From positions 186,001-250,000 of the forward strand of contig JACKCH010000012.1 in NCBI GenBank assembly GCA_020634115.1: a stretch of DNA of 64,000 nt, given 5' to 3'. Origin of the DNA: Anaerolineaceae bacterium. Lineage in GTDB: Bacteria; Chloroflexota; Anaerolineae; Aggregatilineales; Phototrophicaceae. Positions 33,332 through 41,708 of the stretch are shown here, piece after piece; positions within the stretch are counted from its first letter, which is position 1, and every line of letters begins with the position of its first letter. A program made the position numbers and the translations under genes. The notes beneath the pieces are model-generated. The model was not told where the DNA came from. It saw only the letters and a list, made by a program, of their open reading frames with translations, and searched no databases.

Positions 33332-33913
33332 ATGGGTGACATGATATTGAAACGTGTCATTGCTCCATTATTGGTGGGTGTAGTGGTGGTGGCGGCGGCT
33401 TGCCAACCCGCAGCGGAAGTGTTGCCGACGTTAGCGCCGACCCTGGCGCAGGATGCGCCGACTCAGGAACCGACTGATGTCCCCACAGCACAGCCTACTT
33501 CTCCCCCACCGGAACGGGCAACCCTTCCCCCGACCTGGACGCCTTCGCCCGCCGCCGCGACGGAAACTCCCATTCCGGCTACGGAGACACCCGTGCCTCC
33601 GGTTATCCTCCCCCCGTCTCCGTTAGCGGCCTGTGCGACTTTTGGTGTTGACTCGCGCAATCAGACTTTCTTCCCCCTAGGGAGCAGCCCGCAGGTGTTC
33701 TGGCTTCCGGCGGATGGAGCGTCCAGCTATCGGGCGGCTTTGATTGACGAATTTGGGGAAGAACTGCTGGTGGATTACACGATAGATCCAACTTACATTT
33801 TCCCGTCGGATTTGTTCGAGCGCGACAAACGGTATGCCTGGGATGTCTACCCAATGGATGATCTGGGACAGCAGATGTGTATCTCCATTGGCGATGAAAT
33901 ATTCCCGCAATAG
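33332..33913 (+). CDS. Lipoprotein with Pro/Thr-rich linker
   Basis: A 193-residue protein with a signal peptide ending in a lipobox (VAAAC, Cys24), a long Pro/Thr/Ala/Glu linker (about 30-95) and a C-terminal domain of about 95 residues with two Cys (ACATFG and QQMCISI) that may pair. GAGGAAGGAT precedes ATG 33332; ATG 33341 is an alternative start. The C-terminal domain resembles a short beta-sandwich, with no recognised family. It follows the globin and membrane-protein genes on the same strand after 30 bases. Confidence 0.78.
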   Translation: MGDMILKRVIAPLLVGVVVVAAACQPAAEVLPTLAPTLAQDAPTQEPTDVPTAQPTSPPPERATLPPTWTPSPAAATETPIPATETPVPPVILPPSPLAACATFGVDSRNQTFFPLGSSPQVFWLPADGASSYRAALIDEFGEELLVDYTIDPTYIFPSDLFERDKRYAWDVYPMDDLGQQMCISIGDEIFPQ

Positions 33914-33928
33914 CGGTGCAGTGCGAAC

Positions 33929-33957
33929 AGGCGGTCAGACTTCTGATCTGATCGCCT
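33929..33957. terminator. Hairpin between convergent lipoprotein and thyX genes
   Basis: AGGCGGTCAGA and TCTGATCGCCT form an 11-pair stem (one G-T) with a 7-base loop in the 73-base gap between the two stops. There is no T tract on either strand, so termination here would not be of the classical intrinsic type. Confidence 0.35.
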
Positions 33958-33986
33958 GGAATCTGCTCAGTTCTGCTTATGGCTGT

Positions 33987-34712
33987 TCAGGATTGAGGCG
34001 TTTTGAGTACATAAAGCTCAAAGGCTTCTGCCGTCCAGGGCAGGGCGGGTTTGAAGAAATGCTCGTAAATGGCCTGAGCATAAACCCGGATTTCGTACTG
34101 GGCATCGGAAGCCATGCGGAGGCGGAGGAAGTGCATCAGGTTATGGGCATCCACCTTGCCAATCCAGGTGTAGTAGACATTAAACCCCGGCAGGAAATAG
34201 CGGGCCATTTCTTTAGCAACCCCGGCCTGTAGAGCCTCTTCGTAAAGGGCGAAACTCTGCTCGTAATGCCTGTACAGTTTGGCAAGGAGCGCCTCGTTTT
34301 TTTCAGGTGAGAGTTCACCTTCACTGGCTTGCTTGTTGTCTTTAGCCTGCAAACGCCAGACTTCCGGGATATAAAAATCGGTTTCCTCGAAAGGTGAGTA
34401 GCGGCCACTCTGCGCGTTAAAACTCCAGGTGCGATGCCGTACCCACTGCCACCATGTGACCAGTGGCGCATGGATGCGAAACTTGAACTCGACCATCTCA
34501 AAGGGGCTGGTGTGCACGTTTCGCAGGAGATAAAAGAGGAGTTTTTTATCCGCTTCTGTCCCTTTACTTTCCCCCAGGAAAGACACACGCGCAGCGTTCA
34601 CGATTGCCAGATCGCCAGAAACGCCTGTGCTGGGATGGGGGAGCAGGTCTACTAGTTCAATCCAGCCTTTATCGAGCAGGGGAACACGTTTGTTGATGAG
34701 ATCATTTGTCAA
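33987..34712 (-). CDS. thyX: Flavin-dependent thymidylate synthase
   Basis: A 241-residue ThyX that makes dTMP from dUMP using FAD and methylenetetrahydrofolate. The signature RHRTWSFNAQSGRY (92-105) fits RHRxxSxxxxSxR exactly. I read the start as TTG 34712, with GGAG 8 bases upstream. It is the last gene of the yebC-ruvC-ruvA-PqqD-like unit, 21 bases after its neighbour, which links thymidylate supply with recombination genes at the transcript level. Confidence 0.96.
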   Translation of the reverse strand: MTNDLINKRVPLLDKGWIELVDLLPHPSTGVSGDLAIVNAARVSFLGESKGTEADKKLLFYLLRNVHTSPFEMVEFKFRIHAPLVTWWQWVRHRTWSFNAQSGRYSPFEETDFYIPEVWRLQAKDNKQASEGELSPEKNEALLAKLYRHYEQSFALYEEALQAGVAKEMARYFLPGFNVYYTWIGKVDAHNLMHFLRLRMASDAQYEIRVYAQAIYEHFFKPALPWTAEAFELYVLKTPQS

Positions 34713-34733
34713 AATGGCATCTCCGGGGATCTG

Positions 34734-35108
34734 TTATTCATCCAGCCAGCCAGCGGCAAGCATACTGGCGACCATTTGATCGGCGTCCTGGTCTTCCTGT
34801 GGGAGTGAGAGATGGTAGGGCAAAGTGGCCGGTTCACCCTGCTGAAACATAATGCCTTCACTGTTCAGAATCACAGAAATCATGGGGATCGTCCGCAGCA
34901 TCAGTGTGAGGGATTCGCCGCGCCAGCCCGCCAGGTCACGGGCAATCGTTTCGAGCGTGGTTTTGCCGTCCGCCCGCAGCCATATCTCACTGGTCAGCCC
35001 GTCCAGCATAATGATCCGGTCTGCGTAGCGGTTATGGACAGCGATACCATCCGGCAGGATTCGATATAACCCATCCCGCTGCGGGTATTCCTGAAGTGAA
35101 GAAGCCAT
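34734..35108 (-). CDS. PqqD-like small protein
   Basis: I start this gene at ATG 35108, 13 bases after the ruvA stop; the longer frame to 35252 would overlap ruvA. The 124-residue protein has the PqqD-type pattern: a short beta strand pair, then DRIIMLDGLTSEIWLR and a helix-turn-helix-like TTLETIARDLAGW. PqqD-fold proteins act as peptide chaperones for radical-SAM and other RiPP enzymes, and stand-alone or repurposed copies are common. No RiPP enzyme or precursor peptide is visible here, so this assignment is by shape only. It sits between ruvA and thyX. Confidence 0.55.
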   Translation of the reverse strand: MASSLQEYPQRDGLYRILPDGIAVHNRYADRIIMLDGLTSEIWLRADGKTTLETIARDLAGWRGESLTLMLRTIPMISVILNSEGIMFQQGEPATLPYHLSLPQEDQDADQMVASMLAAGWLDE

Positions 35109-35121
35109 TCCTGCGCTCACA

Positions 35122-35694
35122 TTAAATGAAATACTGCAAAGCCAGCCGCACCCGTTCCTCAATGTCCTGGGGCGCATCTTTTGGCAGGGATTGTATCGCA
35201 CTTTGCGCCTCGACGATACTATAGCCGAGGGCGACGAGCGTATCCATGACATCGGAATTCACGTCGTCAAAAGCATCCACTGGTACTGCATCCAGGCCGA
35301 TTTTCAGCTTATCTTTGAGTTCCAGCAGGATTTTTTGTGCGGTTTTTTTGCCGATTCCCGGCACACGCGCCAGGATTTCAGATCGTTCGCTGATGACCGC
35401 ATTGCGAAGGTTATCAATGCTCAAGGTACTGAGGGTTGCCAGCGCCATTTTAGGGCCAACCCCACTGATCGAGATTAGAATCTCGAAGAGTTCACGTTCG
35501 GCAGTCGTGGCAAACCCGTACAGCGTAATCGAGTCTTCACGCACGATCATGACGGTATGTAGGAAAGCATGATCGGAACTAAGCCGTTCCAGGGTGGAAT
35601 GGGGCGCGAAAACCTTGTAGCCGATCCCGCCCGTCGTGATGACCACATGGTCGTTATAGGTGGCGGCGATTTTCCCCTCAATGCTGGCGATCAT
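35122..35694 (-). CDS. ruvA: Holliday junction DNA helicase subunit RuvA
   Basis: A 190-residue protein with the OB-fold start MIASIEGKIA, the tandem helix-hairpin-helix region (ISGVGPKMAL and VPGIGKKTAQKILLEL) and a C-terminal three-helix domain (DTLVALGYSIVEAQSAI). RuvA binds four-way junctions and loads RuvB. It follows ruvC by 3 bases. No ruvB is found downstream; the next gene is the PqqD-like one. Confidence 0.97.
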   Translation of the reverse strand: MIASIEGKIAATYNDHVVITTGGIGYKVFAPHSTLERLSSDHAFLHTVMIVREDSITLYGFATTAERELFEILISISGVGPKMALATLSTLSIDNLRNAVISERSEILARVPGIGKKTAQKILLELKDKLKIGLDAVPVDAFDDVNSDVMDTLVALGYSIVEAQSAIQSLPKDAPQDIEERVRLALQYFI

Positions 35695-35697
35695 GAT

Positions 35698-36198
35698 TTA
35701 ATAGCCCTCGTCGGCCATGCCGTTATAACGGCTGCTGTGAATGTCGGTGATGGCGATTGCCAGCGCATCGGCGGCATCATCCGGGCGGGGGATTTTCTCT
35801 AAGCCCAGCAGGATGCGCACCATTTCCTGCATTTGGGGTTTCGGTGCGCCCCCATAGCCGCACACGGACTGTTTAATCATGTTTGGCTTGTATTCCGCGA
35901 GCGGAATCCCCGCCGCGACCAACGCTAACAAAATCACACCGCGTCCATGCGCAACGGTGATCGCGGTCTTGGCATTTTTGGCGAAAAACAGTTCCTCAAC
36001 CCCAGCGTGATCGGGCTGGTACTGCTCCACGATTGCCAGCAGATCATCGTAGATGATTTTCAGGCGCTCGGTCAGCGGCAGATCGGGTGTGGTGGTAATC
36101 ACACCATAAGCCACAGCCTGGAGCGAGCCATCAGTCAACTCACGAACCAGGCCATAACCAATTCGCGCTGTGCCGGGATCAATCCCCAGTGAAAGCAT
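35698..36198 (-). CDS. ruvC: Crossover junction endodeoxyribonuclease RuvC
   Basis: A 166-residue resolvase. Acidic catalytic residues are seen in GIDPGTARIGYG (Asp7), GVEELFF (Glu near 68) and the C-terminal DDAADALAIA pair. Its ATG overlaps the yebC stop by one base (TAATG), so the two are translationally coupled. Confidence 0.97.
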   Translation of the reverse strand: MLSLGIDPGTARIGYGLVRELTDGSLQAVAYGVITTTPDLPLTERLKIIYDDLLAIVEQYQPDHAGVEELFFAKNAKTAITVAHGRGVILLALVAAGIPLAEYKPNMIKQSVCGYGGAPKPQMQEMVRILLGLEKIPRPDDAADALAIAITDIHSSRYNGMADEGY

Positions 36199-36953
36199 TA
36201 AGCGGTCTCGAAGGCGGCGACCAGATCATCCGTGATGAGCAGGTTTGAGGCTACCGACTGTACGTCATCCAGTTCCTCAAACTGCTCCAGGAGGCGCATA
36301 TTCTGGATCGCTTTTTCGGTGGGCAACTCGGTTTCGTTTTTAGGCACCCAGCGCAATTCCGATTCGTCAATCTCGTACTTCGCTTCATCCAGCGCCGTTT
36401 CGACAGCGGCGAACATCTCACGCGGTGTATAGACGACGATGACCTCATCCTCGTCGGACACGTCATCGGCTCCGGCCTCGGCTGCGACCATGAAAACCTC
36501 TTCAAAGTCCAGGTTTTCACCTTTCAGCGTGATGTAGCCTTTTTGGTCGAACTGCCACGCCACCGAACCCGCTGCCGCCAGACTGCCGCCTGCCCGGTTG
36601 AACACGCGCTTGACTTCGGCCAGGGTGCGATTTTTGTTGTCGGTGAGGACATCTACCAGATAGGCCACGCCGTCCGGCCCGTAGCCTTCATAGGTGATTT
36701 CTTCCAGTGCATCCGCGCCGTCGCCGCCGCCAGTGCCGCGTAAGATGGCGCGTTCAATGTTGTCCTTCGGCATATTGCTGGCCCGCGCTTTGGCGACAGC
36801 CAGTTTCAGCTTGGGGTTGGCGTTCTCGTCACCGCCCCCTTCCCGTGCGGATACGGTAATATCCCGTGCCAGGCGGGTGAAAATCTTACCACGCTTGGCG
36901 TCTTCAGCCCCTTTTTTACGTTTAATGGTTGACCATTTACTATGTCCAGACAT
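36198..36953 (-). CDS. yebC: YebC/PmpR-family protein
   Basis: A 251-residue protein beginning MSGHSKWSTIKRKKGAED, the family signature, with the typical three-domain layout. Family members bind DNA or act on ribosomes stalled at proline stretches. The start at 36953 has GGAG 8 bases upstream. It is the first gene of yebC-ruvC-ruvA-PqqD-like-thyX and is read from a TGCTATAAT promoter element at 37003-37011. The yebC-ruvC-ruvA order is widespread in bacteria. Confidence 0.96.
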   Translation of the reverse strand: MSGHSKWSTIKRKKGAEDAKRGKIFTRLARDITVSAREGGGDENANPKLKLAVAKARASNMPKDNIERAILRGTGGGDGADALEEITYEGYGPDGVAYLVDVLTDNKNRTLAEVKRVFNRAGGSLAAAGSVAWQFDQKGYITLKGENLDFEEVFMVAAEAGADDVSDEDEVIVVYTPREMFAAVETALDEAKYEIDESELRWVPKNETELPTEKAIQNMRLLEQFEELDDVQSVASNLLITDDLVAAFETA

Positions 36954-37002
36954 AGCTGACGCTCCACTTTATGATGTCGTTTTCTGCCATTTTCTGGATA
37001 TG

Positions 37003-37011
37003 ATTATAGCA
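37003..37011 (-). promoter_or_regulatory. Extended -10 promoter element of yebC
   Basis: TGC-TATAAT reads from 37011 to 37003 on the minus strand, 49 bases before the yebC start. The -10 is perfect; no good -35 is seen, as expected for an extended -10 promoter. Confidence 0.6.
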
Positions 37012-37065
37012 TGATGGGGGAGGGCAAGTCGAGTGTAGTGCTGGTCTGGGTGTGGCGGGTCAATA

Positions 37066-37074
37066 TGCTATAAT
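37066..37074 (+). promoter_or_regulatory. Extended -10 promoter element of the gene at 37129
   Basis: TGC-TATAAT at 37066-37074 faces the opposite way to the yebC element; both are embedded in the same GCTATAATCA string. Predicted transcription begins near 37081, 48 bases before the ATG. Confidence 0.6.
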
Positions 37075-37128
37075 CACCAGCTGAATTTCTGAACCGACTT
37101 TGCGTAACCATCCTGGAATGATAGGGAT

Positions 37129-38505
37129 ATGTCTTTGAATCAACCTGTTGCCAATCCTGAGGAAATCGTCGTCCGGCGTCGTTTCGATATGCAGCGGTTA
37201 GCCTGGGGCGTGGTACTACTTGCGTTTGCGATTTTCTGCGTGATGTGTGTGGTCGCCGGCCTGGGGGTAAACTATTTTCTGTTTCAATCGGTGGTCCCCC
37301 TGGATGCGACCATGCAGGTTGGTCGTGGCTCCAGCGGTGTGAACGGTCAGTTTGTCGTGGCGCGGCGTGACTTATCCAACAGTGATGAGATGGTGACTGC
37401 GCCGCAATCGCAGGCCGTGATTTCATTCCGTGATCCGTATCAGGCTGGCGCGATGATCGCTTCGGTCACGACGGATGGCAACACCAGTCTGGTTTACCGG
37501 CGTGCTTTGCGTCCCCGATTTGAGTGGAGTTCAAACAGCTACATTATTGAACTGGAAGCCTTTGCCGGTGAATTAGATGTATTTATTCCACCCGATTTAC
37601 CCCGGAGTATTTTGCTCAGTGTGCGTTCGATTCAGGGTGATCGAGCTTATTTTAGCTCGGCAGGTCATTATCTGGTGGATGCTTCGGAGGAGCGAATGCG
37701 CGTGGTTAATCTGGATGGGGATGTGGTACTCATTGCGGCGGATGAACAAACCACACGCCATATTCCCGCCGGTAAGTTGGGTGTGATTTATAACACGGAA
37801 GCCGTCCCGCGTATCGAAGTCGCGGATGGATACGTGGATTTATTATCTAACCTGCGCGAAGGGGAGTCGGCGCCGGTTGAGACAGAGCAGGGGGATATTC
37901 TGGCGGGTGATCTGCTTCTATCCTGGGCGTGTACCAATAATCAGGAAGATCTGCCGCGTGGTAGTTTTACTTCGGAACTGGATGATGGTCACTCTGTCCT
38001 GCGCCTGGTGCGGGCGGGTGATGCCACCAAGAATGGCGAAACACGCTGTCAGGCACGAACGATCAACCCAACCGAAACCATTGATGTCAGCGGTTACGAT
38101 TATCTGGCGCTGCGGGCGACCTTCAAAATCAATTTTCAATCATTGAGCGTCTGTGGGGTGGCTGGCAGCGAATGTCCGATGATGCTGCGCATTGACTACC
38201 TGGATGTGAATGGGGATGGGCAGCGTTGGTTTCATGGGTTTTACTACCATGTAGACCCGCAGCGGTCTTTCCCGCTGCGCTGTGATAGCTGTACGCTGGA
38301 ACACGAGCAGGTCATTGAGAAGGCCTGGTACACCTATGATACCGGTAATTTGCTGGCCCTGATTGGCGCGAATATCCGCCCGCAAAATATTGTCGCGGTC
38401 TACTTCTATGCGTCCGGCCATCAATATGATGTTGAGGTGAGCGATGTTTTTCTGCTGGCGGCTAAACTTGCGGTAACTGACTCAACAGATGAGTCCGGTG
38501 GGTGA
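37129..38505 (+). CDS. Single-TM surface protein, FecR-like front and jelly-roll-like end
   Basis: A 458-residue protein with a cytoplasmic N-terminus (about 1-25), one TM segment (about 26-50) and a large outside part. Residues about 130-265 have short repeating beta strands (FAGELDVFIPPDLP, RMRVVNLDGDVVLIA) like FecR or cupin-type domains. The C-terminal part (about 268-445) resembles a carbohydrate-binding jelly roll with several Cys (SVCGVAGSECP, LRCDSCTLE). I recognise no named family. It ends 3 bases from the convergent radC stop. Confidence 0.72.
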   Translation: MSLNQPVANPEEIVVRRRFDMQRLAWGVVLLAFAIFCVMCVVAGLGVNYFLFQSVVPLDATMQVGRGSSGVNGQFVVARRDLSNSDEMVTAPQSQAVISFRDPYQAGAMIASVTTDGNTSLVYRRALRPRFEWSSNSYIIELEAFAGELDVFIPPDLPRSILLSVRSIQGDRAYFSSAGHYLVDASEERMRVVNLDGDVVLIAADEQTTRHIPAGKLGVIYNTEAVPRIEVADGYVDLLSNLREGESAPVETEQGDILAGDLLLSWACTNNQEDLPRGSFTSELDDGHSVLRLVRAGDATKNGETRCQARTINPTETIDVSGYDYLALRATFKINFQSLSVCGVAGSECPMMLRIDYLDVNGDGQRWFHGFYYHVDPQRSFPLRCDSCTLEHEQVIEKAWYTYDTGNLLALIGANIRPQNIVAVYFYASGHQYDVEVSDVFLLAAKLAVTDSTDESGG

Positions 38506-38508
38506 TGG

Positions 38509-39231
38509 CTATGGATGCAGCAGCCCCAGGTTCTGTAATGAAACCCATTGACGCTGGCCGATGATGATGTGGTCGAGTAACTGGATGTCGAGCAGCTTCC
38601 CCGCAGCCAGGAGCGACTGCGTGATCTGAATGTCCTCGGGGGAGGGCGACGGGTCGCCGGAAGGGTGGTTGTGTGCCAGAATCAGTGCCGGGCAGTTGCG
38701 GGTGATGGCTTCGCGGAAGATTTCCGCCGCCCGCAGCACCGAGGTGTTGAGCGTGCCAATATACACCGTGGGGATCGCCACCACTCGCCGCTGTGAATCC
38801 AGCAAAATGACCCGTACATGCTCCTGCTGGAGGTCGCGCATGTCATTCACCAGGGCGATAGCGTCGCTCGCACTGTGAATCTGAGGTCGTTCTTCGGGAG
38901 TGGAAGTGGCGGCGCGACGACCCAGTTCCAGCGCGGCGGCGACCTGTGCGATTTTCGCCTGTCCCAGTCCGTTAAACTGTTCCAGGTCGCTCAGGGTAGC
39001 CCCCGCTAACCCGTTAAGGCCGCCATAATGCGCCAGAATGCGTTCGGCAAGGTGGAGGACATTCTCGCCTGCCGTGCCGGTGCGCAGGAGGATAGCGAGA
39101 AGCTCGGTATTGGACAGAACCTTAGCGCCATGTGTGAGCAGGCGTTCCCTGGGGCGTTCTGAATCAGGCAGTCGGTTCACCGCAAAGTGTTGGGGTTGGT
39201 TGGTATCCGGTGGCATCAAGGTTATCTGCAC
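38509..39231 (-). CDS. radC: RadC-family JAMM/MPN protein
   Basis: A 240-residue protein with a helix-hairpin-helix-like N-terminal part (LSNTELLAILLRTG; FNGLGQAKIAQ) and a C-terminal MPN domain with the metal motif HNHPSGDPSPSPED. The family was named as a DNA repair factor, but its biochemical role is uncertain. GTG 39231 opens the frame; ATG 39216 is an alternative and neither has a clear Shine-Dalgarno. It is a single-gene unit. Confidence 0.94.
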   Translation of the reverse strand: MQITLMPPDTNQPQHFAVNRLPDSERPRERLLTHGAKVLSNTELLAILLRTGTAGENVLHLAERILAHYGGLNGLAGATLSDLEQFNGLGQAKIAQVAAALELGRRAATSTPEERPQIHSASDAIALVNDMRDLQQEHVRVILLDSQRRVVAIPTVYIGTLNTSVLRAAEIFREAITRNCPALILAHNHPSGDPSPSPEDIQITQSLLAAGKLLDIQLLDHIIIGQRQWVSLQNLGLLHP

Positions 39232-39294
39232 TGGTGTAATTTAGACGCATTGTAGCACACTTGTTTAAAGCCAATCAGTAAGGCTTAGTGCGCT

Positions 39295-39323
39295 TTGCAC
39301 CACGTTGCGCGTGCTGATATACT
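39295..39323 (+). promoter_or_regulatory. Sigma-70-type promoter of the zinc-ribbon membrane protein
   Basis: TTGCAC (39295-39300) and TATACT (39318-39323) are spaced by 17 bases. Transcription would start near 39330, about 40 bases before ATG 39371. Confidence 0.58.
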
Positions 39324-39370
39324 GGCGATAGCGTTTCAAGCACAGAACATTGAATCGTATAGGACAGATC

Positions 39371-39967
39371 ATGGCTGATCTTTTGACTGAACTGGGTTTA
39401 TCGGAAGACTTTATCGCCGGGGTCACGATTTACGGCGTGATTATCCTGGTCGCTTTCTGGCTGGCGTTGGTGATCTGGGCCTACCGGGATATGCGGGCGC
39501 GTTCGCGGGATTTCTTCGCCCAGGTGGGCATGGCGCTGCTGGTGGCGGTATTGACCGTGCCAGGGCTAGTGATTTATCTGCTGCTGCGCCCGCGTGAGAC
39601 GCTCAGTGAGGCCTATGAACGCTCTTTGGAAGAAGAGGCGCTGCTTCAGGAAATTGAGGAAAAACCGACCTGTCCGGGGTGTGGGCAGCGGGTGAAGGAA
39701 GATTGGCTGGCCTGTCCGCACTGTCATACCCGGCTGAAAAAATCGTGTATTCGCTGTGGTAAACCCCTGGAACTCTCTTGGAATCTCTGCCCGCACTGTA
39801 CCACCGGACAAACAGCAGCCTATCAACCGGTGGAGCGTCCGGCGATGGCGACGCCGCATGTCCATGCTAACCCTCCTCGCCCGCCAGAGGGGTACAGTTC
39901 AACGCCTACTTCATCGGTTAGCCAGCAGCATGAACACCTGGAATTTATTGAGGGTGATGAACTATAG
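39371..39967 (+). CDS. Membrane protein with double zinc ribbon
   Basis: I start this gene at ATG 39371, with AGGAC upstream; the frame is open from TTG 39350. The 198-residue product has two TM segments (about 17-38 and 55-72) and a charged helix. A double zinc ribbon follows with four CxxC pairs: CPGC, CPHC, CIRC and CPHC. The tail is Pro/Ser-rich. The ribbons would lie in the cytoplasm if both termini do. Such domains often bind protein partners or RNA. No enzymatic domain is present. It is a single-gene unit with a good promoter. Confidence 0.85.
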   Translation: MADLLTELGLSEDFIAGVTIYGVIILVAFWLALVIWAYRDMRARSRDFFAQVGMALLVAVLTVPGLVIYLLLRPRETLSEAYERSLEEEALLQEIEEKPTCPGCGQRVKEDWLACPHCHTRLKKSCIRCGKPLELSWNLCPHCTTGQTAAYQPVERPAMATPHVHANPPRPPEGYSSTPTSSVSQQHEHLEFIEGDEL

Positions 39968-39982
39968 ATGAGAAATGTGACG

Positions 39983-40015
39983 GACAGTGGAAGCTGATTC
40001 TTTAGCTCCACTGTC
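39983..40015. terminator. Bidirectional hairpin between convergent genes
   Basis: GACAGTGG-A-AGCT and AGCTCCACTGTC form a 12-pair stem with one bulged base and an 8-base loop. It sits between the zinc-ribbon gene and pyk, whose stops face each other. The T content after either arm is low. Confidence 0.5.
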
Positions 40016-40042
40016 TGCTTATCCGATTCAGCGTGCTTATGG

Positions 40043-41506
40043 TCATGCTTCCCCAAGCTCACCTACCACATGAATTTTGAGGAAATTCGTCTGCCCGCCG
40101 ACACCGAAGGGGACTCCGGCGATAATCACCAGGCTGTCGCCATGTGTGGCTAACCCGGCTTCGAGTGCGGCTTTAACCACACTGGCAATCATTTCATCAA
40201 TGCTGGAAAACTGCTGAATCAACAGCGGGGTGACGCCCCATACTAACGCCATACGGCGGTATGTGATGTTATTCGGCGTGACACAGAGAATTGGGGTGTG
40301 TGGGCGCCCTCTGGCGACCAGACGGCTGGTATAGCCGGTGAGGGTGGAGGTGACAATCGCTTTCGTATCCAGAATATCGGCAATCTGGTACGTCGCCTGA
40401 CTGACGGCGTTGGAAATCGCTTCGTGGCCTTTTTGGGTAATGGGGGCAAACTGCCGGTTGATGGAACGGCTCGTCCAGATGCTTTGTTCGGCAATCACGG
40501 CGATTTTCGCCATCGTTTTAACCGCTTCAACCGGGTAATGCCCGGCTGCCGTTTCATTACTGAGCATGACGGCATCGGTTCCATCCACGATGGCGTTAAA
40601 GACATCACTCGCTTCGGCACGGGTCGGGCGCGGATTATCCACCATCGAACTCAACATCTGGGTGGCGGTAATCACGGGCTTGCTGGCATCGTTGCATAGA
40701 TGGATGATGCGTTTTTGCTGGTAGGGTACTTCCTCTGCCGGTGTTTCTACGCCCAGATCACCGCGTGCCACCATGATACCATCGGAAATCGCAATGATTT
40801 CTTCAATATTTTCGAGCGCCTCGTGCTTTTCAATTTTGGCGATGATTCCAGCTTCACCCCCCAGGTGGCGAATCAGCCAGCGTAGTTCCCGGATGTCTTC
40901 CTGTGAGCGCACAAAAGACATGGCAATATAGTCGGTATTCTGGGCCAGTGCAAATTCAATGTCGGCCCGGTCTTTATCGGTGATTGCGGATAAAGAGAGG
41001 CGGGCCATGGGGGCTGAAACCCCTTTACGTGAACTCAGATGACCGCCTACAACCACTTTGCAGACCAGTTTACGGGCGGACGCCTGCTCAACCACAAAAT
41101 CCAGGTTGCCATCATCCAGCAGCAGGTGCATTCCAGCGTTAATGTCTTTGATGAACTCAGGATGGGGGAGGGAGATGATGCCGTTTTCTCCGGGTACGTC
41201 GTCCAGCGTAAAGGTAATTTCGTCGCCCTGTTTCACATCCAGGGGTTCGTTTGCGACTTTACCGATCCGTATTTTGGGACCTTGTATATCGCACATCACC
41301 GCGACCACCACGCCTTCTTCTTCGGCGATCCGGCGTACCCGCTCAATATTGCCCCGGTGGGTTTCATGGTCGCCATGAGAAAAGTTGACTCGCGCTACGT
41401 CCATCCCGGCACAAATCATCGCCCGCAGCGTATCTTCACTCTGGGAAGATGGGCCAATCGTCGCAACGATTTTGGTGCGTTTTCCGTCTACGTGGCTTTT
41501 GACCAA
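40043..41506 (-). CDS. pyk: Pyruvate kinase
   Basis: A 487-residue glycolytic enzyme converting phosphoenolpyruvate and ADP to pyruvate and ATP. Visible motifs include KIVATIGPSS, MDVARVNFSHG, the signature IAKIEKHEALENI, MVARGDLGVE and ATQMLSSM. The length fits the classical form without the extra C-terminal PEP-utilising domain of Bacillus. The start is TTG 41506, with AAAGGA 6 bases upstream. The enolase gene lies upstream on the same strand, 200 bases away behind a palindromic hairpin, so the two steps of lower glycolysis are neighbours. Confidence 0.97.
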   Translation of the reverse strand: MVKSHVDGKRTKIVATIGPSSQSEDTLRAMICAGMDVARVNFSHGDHETHRGNIERVRRIAEEEGVVVAVMCDIQGPKIRIGKVANEPLDVKQGDEITFTLDDVPGENGIISLPHPEFIKDINAGMHLLLDDGNLDFVVEQASARKLVCKVVVGGHLSSRKGVSAPMARLSLSAITDKDRADIEFALAQNTDYIAMSFVRSQEDIRELRWLIRHLGGEAGIIAKIEKHEALENIEEIIAISDGIMVARGDLGVETPAEEVPYQQKRIIHLCNDASKPVITATQMLSSMVDNPRPTRAEASDVFNAIVDGTDAVMLSNETAAGHYPVEAVKTMAKIAVIAEQSIWTSRSINRQFAPITQKGHEAISNAVSQATYQIADILDTKAIVTSTLTGYTSRLVARGRPHTPILCVTPNNITYRRMALVWGVTPLLIQQFSSIDEMIASVVKAALEAGLATHGDSLVIIAGVPFGVGGQTNFLKIHVVGELGEA

Positions 41507-41652
41507 TTGAAATCCTTTCGTTCATGTCGGTTAGACAAGGTGTGTGGCAGGTATTTGCAGATTGGTTTATGGATAATGTCAGGACAGGGGGCGTAACCCC
41601 CTCATGTGTGTCAACTTCGGCCCTGATAAGCGCCATTTGTTGCAATTTCCCA

Positions 41653-41683
41653 GTAGGGGCATGATGATATATCACGCCCCTAC
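41653..41683. repeat. GTAGGGGC...GCCCCTAC palindrome between eno and pyk
   Basis: GTAGGGGC (41653-41660) and GCCCCTAC (41676-41683) pair, and the inner TGAT/ATCA extend the stem after one mismatch. A second hairpin, GGGGG-CGTAA-CCCCC, lies about 70 bases away at 41587-41601. The element has the look of an interspersed intergenic palindrome; a degenerate relative (GTAGGGGTGCAGGGCGC) occurs near 45610. Confidence 0.45.
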
Positions 41684-41708
41684 AAGGGATGATATGCTAT
41701 GCCAGAGT

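Noticed and set aside
33834..34232. 132-codon plus-strand frame
   Set aside because: It is antisense to the end of thyX, which has a clear signature motif.
37004..37426. 140-codon minus-strand frame
   Set aside because: It lies over the divergent promoters and the start of the 458-residue gene and has no recognisable protein features.
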